Shown piece by piece: positions 58,729 through 64,000 of a DNA stretch of 64,000 nucleotides. Position 1 is the first letter of the stretch. Every line of letters starts with the position of its first letter. Source of the DNA: Anthracocystis setariae (lineage: Eukaryota; Basidiomycota; Ustilaginomycetes; Ustilaginales; Ustilaginaceae); NCBI GenBank assembly GCA_928724745.1, contig CAKMXJ010000010.1, forward strand, positions 558,001-622,000, in the 5' to 3' direction. A program made the position numbers and the translations under genes. The notes under the pieces were generated by a model, which was not told the origin of the DNA, did not search any database, and was given only the letters and a program-made list of their open reading frames with translations.

Positions 58729-60537
58729 ATGCCGTACACACCTCCCCGCTCCTCCCTCCCTCCCACCGGACGACCGTTCGAATTGTCGCTCTCTGCGCAC
58801 TCGTCCACACTCCACTGCCGCTCCTCGCTCACACCTACTGCATTCCTCCTCCGTGCAGCGCTCATCACGCCACGAAAGCTCGCGATTGCGCATCCCGAAC
58901 GCGGCTACTCGTTCACGTACGAGCAGTGGGCGGCACGAACCCTCTCTCTCGCCTTTGCGCTTCGAAATCTCCCCGGGTTCCAAACCGGCGATCGGGTTGC
59001 TGTGATTTCGCCAAATGCGCCGTTGATCGCGGATGCACACTGGGGGATTCCTGCTGCCGGTGGGGTGATTACGCCGATCAATATCCGAAACACGCCCAAA
59101 GAGGTCGCGTACGTGCTCGAGCACTCTGGCTCCACCATCATCTTGTGCGACCACGAGTTCACCCATCTTGTACCCGAACCACGCCGCCCCGGGATCACGC
59201 TGATCGTGTCGAAAGATTCGGGCGCGCAGGAGGCGGATGATCCATACGAAAAGTTCCTTGACCGAGGGTGGTTGGAGTGGCAGAAGGCGGAACAGGCAGA
59301 GATGGAAAAGTACAAAGCGAGTGGCAAGCCGACAGCGGAACCGAAGAGTGGATGGAAGCTCATCGATGCTCCACGGGATGAGGAGCAGCCGATTGCGCTG
59401 TGCTATACCTCCGGTACTACGGGTCGGCCCAAGGGGGTGTTGACGAATCACCGCGGTGCATATTTGGCCGCGGTAGCCAATTCGTTCGAAGCCAACATTA
59501 CGCAGGATTCAGTGTATCTATGGGTGTTGCCCATGTTCCATGCGTGCGGGTGGACGTTCCCCTGGGCGGTCACCGCCTCGCTCGCCACGCACCATACCAT
59601 CCGCAAAGTGGACAACGCGGTCATCTGGGACGCACTCCTTGATCATGGAGTGACCCACTACTGTGGTGCGCCTACAGTGCAAATTGGAATCACCAACCAT
59701 GCGAAAGCCAAGAAGCTTCCGCGTAGAGTCAACGTCGCTGTGGCAGCTTCCGCTCCCACCGCCAACCTTCTAGCCAAGATGGAGTCGCTCAACCTCCACC
59801 CGGTGCACGTCTACGGGCTCACCGAGACATACGGTCCATTCACGAGGCGATACTTTGAACCTGAATGGGCCCAACTCGACGTCGACTCACGTGCGCGCAT
59901 GATGGCACGTCAAGGCCACAGCTACCTCACCTCGGACGAAGTGCGCGTTGTCCGTACCGACTCGTCCAACGACCAATCCACCGACGACCTGATCGATGTG
60001 GAGAGGAACGGCAAGGAAACGGGTGAAATCGTGATTCGTGGCAACATGGTCATGATGGGTTACTACAATGACCCGACAGCGACGGCCAAGGCGATCATCA
60101 AGGGTTGGTTCCACACTGGCGACCTCGCTGTGCGTCACCCTGGAGGCGAGATTCAGATCCTCGATAGAGGTAAGGACATCATCATTTCGGGCGGTGAGAA
60201 TATCAGTTCTTTGATGGTGGAACAGGAGTTGGCAGCGCATCCGGACGTGTTGGAGTGCTGTGTGATTGCAAGACCGCACGAAAAGTGGGGCGAGAGGGGG
60301 CAGGCTTTCGTGGTGTTGACAGAGCAGGCCAAGGGCAAGTACAATGTGCAGAGTCTCAAGAAGAAAGGGGCGAGGGAGCAGAGTGAGTTCGTAGAGGAGT
60401 TGAAGAGGCATTGTAAGGAGAGAATGTCCGGATTTGCAGTTCCAGAGTGGTTCGATGTGGTAGATGAATTGCCAAAGACGAGCACGGGCAAGGTGCAGAA
60501 GAATGTACTTAGGGCCAGATTTGCGTCCAAGCTTTAG
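58729..60537 (+). CDS. AMP-forming acyl-CoA synthetase / acyl-activating enzyme with peroxisomal SKL signal
   Basis: 602 residues from ATG 58729 (MPYTPPRSS); an in-frame ATG at 58621 would add 36 residues without family character. The adenylation domain has YTSGTTGRPKG (phosphate-binding loop), VYGLTETYGPF and GWFHTGDLAVRHPGG, and IISGGENISS. The C-terminal catalytic lysine lies in TSTGKVQK. The protein ends in Ser-Lys-Leu, a type 1 peroxisomal targeting signal. It thus likely activates a fatty or other carboxylic acid with ATP and CoA inside peroxisomes, feeding beta-oxidation or a specialised pathway. The exact acid is unknown. The proteins most like it are the medium-chain / plant AAE-type enzymes. 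Confidence 0.9.
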   Translation: MPYTPPRSSLPPTGRPFELSLSAHSSTLHCRSSLTPTAFLLRAALITPRKLAIAHPERGYSFTYEQWAARTLSLAFALRNLPGFQTGDRVAVISPNAPLIADAHWGIPAAGGVITPINIRNTPKEVAYVLEHSGSTIILCDHEFTHLVPEPRRPGITLIVSKDSGAQEADDPYEKFLDRGWLEWQKAEQAEMEKYKASGKPTAEPKSGWKLIDAPRDEEQPIALCYTSGTTGRPKGVLTNHRGAYLAAVANSFEANITQDSVYLWVLPMFHACGWTFPWAVTASLATHHTIRKVDNAVIWDALLDHGVTHYCGAPTVQIGITNHAKAKKLPRRVNVAVAASAPTANLLAKMESLNLHPVHVYGLTETYGPFTRRYFEPEWAQLDVDSRARMMARQGHSYLTSDEVRVVRTDSSNDQSTDDLIDVERNGKETGEIVIRGNMVMMGYYNDPTATAKAIIKGWFHTGDLAVRHPGGEIQILDRGKDIIISGGENISSLMVEQELAAHPDVLECCVIARPHEKWGERGQAFVVLTEQAKGKYNVQSLKKKGAREQSEFVEELKRHCKERMSGFAVPEWFDVVDELPKTSTGKVQKNVLRARFASKL

Positions 60538-60631
60538 TATTCGCTAGCTACATGATATGCCCCAAAAGAAAGAATCGTCATTCGAATCATGGAAATCCTG
60601 CTGTACTAGTTGGGCAGTTGGAGCAAATACT

Positions 60632-61156
60632 TTACTTGAGGAGGGGGAGGTTCTTGATGGCGCCCTTGATCCAGATCGAAATGATCCAAATGATGCCCAC
60701 CTGGAACACGGCAGTCCTTGCAAAGCTATTCGCAAACGACGTAGTCCTGAGATACATGACTGTATACACTACCCTACTAGCCAAATACCCAACCACAAAC
60801 CTGTTGATGACTGCGGGGTCTAGATTGGTGAGATTTGCCCAGACGAGCGTGACGAGGAACAGGGGGACGTTTTCGAACGCATTCTGTTGACAAGCCTGAC
60901 CACGCAGGATTGTCAATTCCAATGGGGTGAGCTTCTTCGTGAGTCCCTTGGCGGTAAGAGATGCTACGTAGTGACGAGGATTGACGTTGCTCCATCCACC
61001 ATTGATACGGTTGGTGTGCGCGAGGTAGATGGTGTACCAGTGAGGAAGCGCCGCAAGACCGAGGGACAGCACCGGCGCAGCATAAGAGAGGTTGTAGAAT
61101 GGATCGCGTCCACCAGTTACATACTCCGACAGAACTGTCTTGAGTATTTCCGCCAT
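60632..61156 (-). CDS. MAPEG-family membrane protein
   Basis: 174 residues from the ATG at 61156; the longer frame starts with TTG and reads through a threonine run made by the GTG microsatellite. Four hydrophobic segments are visible (APVLSLGLAALPHWYTIYLA, VPLFLVTLVWANL, FVVGYLASRVVYTVMYL and VFQVGIIWIISIWI). The motif RGQACQQNAFENVPLFL corresponds to the MAPEG consensus R-x3-N-x2-E (here N-A-F-E-N). The family holds microsomal glutathione transferases and leukotriene-synthase relatives; fungal members are mostly uncharacterised. It probably sits in the ER or mitochondrial membrane. It is convergent with the acyl-CoA synthetase gene. Confidence 0.85.
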   Translation of the reverse strand: MAEILKTVLSEYVTGGRDPFYNLSYAAPVLSLGLAALPHWYTIYLAHTNRINGGWSNVNPRHYVASLTAKGLTKKLTPLELTILRGQACQQNAFENVPLFLVTLVWANLTNLDPAVINRFVVGYLASRVVYTVMYLRTTSFANSFARTAVFQVGIIWIISIWIKGAIKNLPLLK

Positions 61157-61526
61157 CGTAGAAAATGTTCCCAAATCAGTGATCGTGGTGGTGGTGGTGG
61201 TGGTGGTGGTGAAAGGGTGACTTTGAGATGGCTCCAAGGAATACAAAGTAGAAAGATGAGCTCAGGAAAAGGGTGGTTGTGTGGAGGCGGTGCGGGGGGT
61301 TTTTCGTTATTTCACGCGATAAAAACAAAAAAAAATAATCGGCTCTCCACTCACTCAATCACTCACTCACTTCAAACTCAACCGACATATGCGGCGGCTC
61401 CCTCACTGACACCAACCAACCAAACAAATGAACAATAATAATGTAAACATCATCATTGATTCGCATTTGATTTCAATCCACCCCTACTTCTTGATGGGTA
61501 GGTACAGTAGTAGTGTAGGTGATACA
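61157..61526. other. Intergenic with a (GTG)n repeat
   Basis: The 5' flank of the MAPEG gene carries a GTG microsatellite at 61185-61211 and TCACTCACTCACT-type repetition near 61350. The rest is the 3' flank of the transhydrogenase gene. No gene is supported. Confidence 0.55.
61185..61211. repeat. (GTG)n microsatellite
   Basis: Nine GTG units just upstream of the MAPEG start codon. Confidence 0.9.
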
Positions 61527-63059
61527 TTAGTACGAGAGCGACTTTTCCAAGATCCTAGCCAAATGCTCATGACCATCCGCGCCCATCACATCGCCGATGC
61601 CCGGTGCCAAATCCAGCACCCTCCTCTGCGGAATCGTACCCCTCACCAGCGCCTCTACATCTCCACTTCCATATCCGATCTTGCTCAAACCCCTAGGCAC
61701 ACCTAGATCCGCCAAAAACGCTGCGATCCGATCGTACACCAGCTGTCCCACTTCCGCGTCAGGCAGACGCGAAATGTCGCTCGCCTCGCTACCGGAATTG
61801 TAACCGGCAAAGATGGCCGCCACTTCTCGGTGACGGTCCGGAGCCGAGGGAGCGGTGAAGTCGAACACCGCAGGTCCCGTCAGCGCCACTGAGATGCCGT
61901 GAGGAACGATGGGGTGGTCCACAACGTAGCCTGGGTGCTGATACTTGGCGATCTTCTTGTTCAGACCCGAGATCGGGTAGCTCATACCGTGGCAAAGGTG
62001 AACACCCGCATTACCGAATCCGATACCAGCGAACGTGGCTGCCAGAAGCATCTGGCCTCTGGCTTCGGCATCGGTACGGTCCTTGGCCACACGCGGCAGA
62101 TACTTGACCGTCTGCTTGAGCGCCCACAGCGAAAAGACGTCCGAGATCGGGTTTCGGCCCTGGTAGGCAGGACGCTGGATCGGGTTGGCTGGACGAGGCA
62201 TTCGCTCATCGTACGGAATCGCAGTGTACGACTCGAGCGCATGGAAGAGCACATCGAGACCCGCAGAAACATGAACCGCAGTGGGGCACGTCTCGGTGTT
62301 GAGCGGGTCGACGATTCCCAACAGCGGTCGAAGTGCACGCGAGGCGATACCCGTCTTGGACTCGGTTGCGGTGTGATCAAAGATCGCAGTGCCCGTCGTC
62401 TCGGATCCCGTACCGGCGGTGGTGGGAACACACAGCAAAGGCCGGAGCACCTTGTCGATCGGCGTACCCCTACCGATGGGAGCGTTGACGAACTCGAGCA
62501 GATCCGCATCAGGATAGCAAGTGAACAGATTCGCCACCTTGCAAGTATCCATCACCGAACCACCGCCCACCGCCAAAAAGTGACTAAACTCGTGCTGCCT
62601 AGCGAACTTGACCGCCTCCTGCCAAGACTCTTCGTTGGGCTCTACGCGGACCTTGTCAAAGATCTCGTACTTGACGCCGGCCTTCTCGAGACCCTGGATA
62701 CTCTGCTTCATGGCAGTGAGGCCTCGAACGGTGGAGTCGGTGTACACACCCACCTTGCGAGCCTTCATGTTGGCAAAGTCCATTCCGACTTCGTTGGTGA
62801 CGCCCTCGCCGTAACGGATGTTGGACGCGGCAAGTTCGAAAGCGTACTCCTTCTGGACTGGTGTATCCACGGGCGTAGCATATCCCCTGGCATTGGCTCC
62901 AGGCTGAGCATTGTGCTTGGCGATCATGTTCATGCCTGCTTTCACCATGTTGGCTCCACCCCGCGCAACCGAGCATCCGTGACAAGGACACCCGGCCACA
63001 TGCGACAGGCGCATCAGGTTGGCGATCGACGAACGCGAGGCTGGTCCTGGTTTGGGCAT
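61527..63059 (-). CDS. Hydroxyacid-oxoacid transhydrogenase (ADHFE1-like), iron-containing alcohol dehydrogenase family
   Basis: A 510-residue intronless protein with an ATG at 63059. The basic N-terminal region fits a mitochondrial presequence. The fold carries FLAVGGGSVMDTCKVAN (dinucleotide loop), PTTAGTGSETTG, and metal-binding residues in SAGLDVLFHALESY and AGVHLCHGMSYPISG. The N-terminal CPCHGC and YAFELAASNIRYGEG stretches are typical of ADHFE1 rather than bacterial Fe-ADH. The enzyme couples oxidation of 4-hydroxybutyrate to reduction of 2-oxoglutarate, giving succinic semialdehyde and 2-hydroxyglutarate, in the mitochondrial matrix. Length and motif spacing match the family. Its physiological role in fungi is less clear. 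Confidence 0.92.
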   Translation of the reverse strand: MPKPGPASRSSIANLMRLSHVAGCPCHGCSVARGGANMVKAGMNMIAKHNAQPGANARGYATPVDTPVQKEYAFELAASNIRYGEGVTNEVGMDFANMKARKVGVYTDSTVRGLTAMKQSIQGLEKAGVKYEIFDKVRVEPNEESWQEAVKFARQHEFSHFLAVGGGSVMDTCKVANLFTCYPDADLLEFVNAPIGRGTPIDKVLRPLLCVPTTAGTGSETTGTAIFDHTATESKTGIASRALRPLLGIVDPLNTETCPTAVHVSAGLDVLFHALESYTAIPYDERMPRPANPIQRPAYQGRNPISDVFSLWALKQTVKYLPRVAKDRTDAEARGQMLLAATFAGIGFGNAGVHLCHGMSYPISGLNKKIAKYQHPGYVVDHPIVPHGISVALTGPAVFDFTAPSAPDRHREVAAIFAGYNSGSEASDISRLPDAEVGQLVYDRIAAFLADLGVPRGLSKIGYGSGDVEALVRGTIPQRRVLDLAPGIGDVMGADGHEHLARILEKSLSY

Positions 63060-63605
63060 TTTAAATTTGAATCGACTTGGGAATCGGATGGTGAGGGCGA
63101 TGGAAGTGGTTGGGATGCAAGATGCAAGCTGCTACCAACGTCGATTATAGGCTAAGCATAAGCGAAGACCGGGTACACTGTCATTACGAGGCCGGGCGGA
63201 TGTCACAAGACGCACCAAATCGCACCGCACCGCCAAAAACGCGCCAAAAAGCCGACATTTTGTCGCCGAGTTGCCGGACGCACAGAGAGACAGCAAACAG
63301 ACCAAAAAAGGTAAGCGGACATGGATTTATAATATTTAAATCGACGGCTCGAGCGGGGTAAATCAACATAATCAGCTACGTCACCAATCGTGCTTTCATC
63401 ATTGCCCGATGTCACCCATTTGAATCGATCCAGCAAAGGCTGTCACACTTCACATACGGCATAACAAACACCTAACCATGTTGATACGATACTGATTGTT
63501 CATGATGTTGATAATATTAATGGTAACAAGCTATGGCATCTTCTCCAGATCCAGCTCGAGATGCGTCTCTCGCCCATCTGCACGCTAATCCAAAGCTAGA
63601 ACTGC
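63060..63605. other. Intergenic, promoter of the transhydrogenase gene
   Basis: It contains the 5' flank of the transhydrogenase gene and the 3' flank of the truncated gene at the right edge. No repeat or RNA gene is seen. Confidence 0.55.
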
Positions 63606-64000
63606 TTACAGCAAAGTGACCGCGCCAACCAATCCTCCGAGCACCATGGCCACCACCCCGCTCTTCTTGATCACCTTTGCGCCATTTTTCAATCCCGTAC
63701 TTGCACCAAACTCGCCACCATCCACCGGTACCTTCGAGTCTCTTGCTACTGCTGCTCCAGCCGGAACCTCTTGAAACAACCTGTACAACGAAATGTTGTA
63801 ACTCAACATGGCATAGTCGACATGCGATACGTTGGGCATGAAATTCACAGTATGTGTCGCCGGCAACTTACCCGTTCCCGTCATGCCCGCCAACATCTCG
63901 ACAAACTGGCATCCCCTCTCTAAATGATTCGCTCCCTGCAATGATGCTTCACAAGCCGAATCACCCTGGCCATTATCCAACAGCCCAAAGTTGTAGTGCA
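63606..64000 (-). CDS. Probable GPI-anchored surface protein, C-terminal part
   Basis: The frame enters from the right edge and stops at 63606, giving about the last 131 residues. It begins with HYNFGLLDNGQGDSACEA, continues with GCQFVEMLAGMTGTGKLPAT and SHVDYAMLSYNISLYRLF, then a small-residue linker (GGEFGASTGLKNGAKV), and ends with a hydrophobic tail (SGVVAMVLGGLVGAVTLL) without a polar end. That ending is typical of a GPI-attachment signal. The body recalls the end of alpha/beta-hydrolase-like fungal secreted proteins, but I cannot name it with confidence since the start is missing. Confidence 0.65.
   Translation of the reverse strand, partial: HYNFGLLDNGQGDSACEASLQGANHLERGCQFVEMLAGMTGTGKLPATHTVNFMPNVSHVDYAMLSYNISLYRLFQEVPAGAAVARDSKVPVDGGEFGASTGLKNGAKVIKKSGVVAMVLGGLVGAVTLL

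Noticed and set aside
61899..63155. 418-codon plus-strand open frame
   Set aside because: It is the antisense of the hydroxyacid-oxoacid transhydrogenase gene, whose motifs are clear. The frame has no recognisable domain and is kept open by codon bias.

Overview
The window looks like nuclear DNA of a basidiomycete, most likely a smut fungus (Ustilaginaceae or a close relative). Most genes are long, intron-poor or intronless, and packed on both strands. The few introns are about 60-150 bases, with GTAAGT/GTGAGT-type donors. The protein set is fungal throughout: Rev1, a vacuolar amino-acid exporter, an MscS channel with an EF-hand, Rqt4/TRIP4 and Urm1. The species assignment is inference.

Layout, 1-31 kb (housekeeping). 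The order is: partial M28 peptidase (-), Mcy1-like cysteine-synthase homologue (+), conserved hypothetical (-), REV1 (-), AVT-type transporter (+). Then come two tandem paralogous multi-pass membrane proteins (-) that share a three-exon structure with a 32-nt micro-exon. They are followed by a histidine-phosphatase homologue (-), a DHHC palmitoyltransferase (three exons, -), an Rqt4/TRIP4 homologue (-), a two-exon four-CX9C mitochondrial protein (+), a hypothetical (-) and a GH47 mannosidase (-).

31-38 kb. One LINE-type retrotransposon (Tad-like, with APE endonuclease, RT and RNase H) lies between the mannosidase and a two-exon URM1 gene. It ends in a 28-A tail and is bounded by a 12-bp target-site duplication (30925-30936 = 37580-37591). 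It appears dead: the RT catalytic YVDD-type motif reads WVND, and a GC-rich block of about 0.4 kb separates the RT from the RNase H frame.

38-51 kb. An IQM-like (IQ-motif) protein is followed by a repeat-rich stretch and an accessory cluster: intracellular unknown X1 (-), secreted Cys-free protein A (-), MFS transporter (+), secreted Cys-free protein B (-), intracellular unknown X2 (-). A and B are paralogues of each other. X1 and X2 look like distant paralogues. This nested arrangement is the best candidate in the window for an undescribed, possibly host-interaction, locus.

51-64 kb (housekeeping again). A small membrane protein (-), a 2.5-kb gap, an EF-hand MscS channel (+), an intron-containing tRNA probably for Leu-UAA (-), an SGNH hydrolase (-), a peroxisomal (SKL) acyl-CoA synthetase (+), a MAPEG protein (-), a hydroxyacid-oxoacid transhydrogenase (-) and the 3' part of a probable GPI-anchored protein (-).

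Several starts were moved downstream from non-ATG codons to the first in-frame ATG. Exon joins were found by hand from splice signals, frame and family conservation, and have no transcript support.
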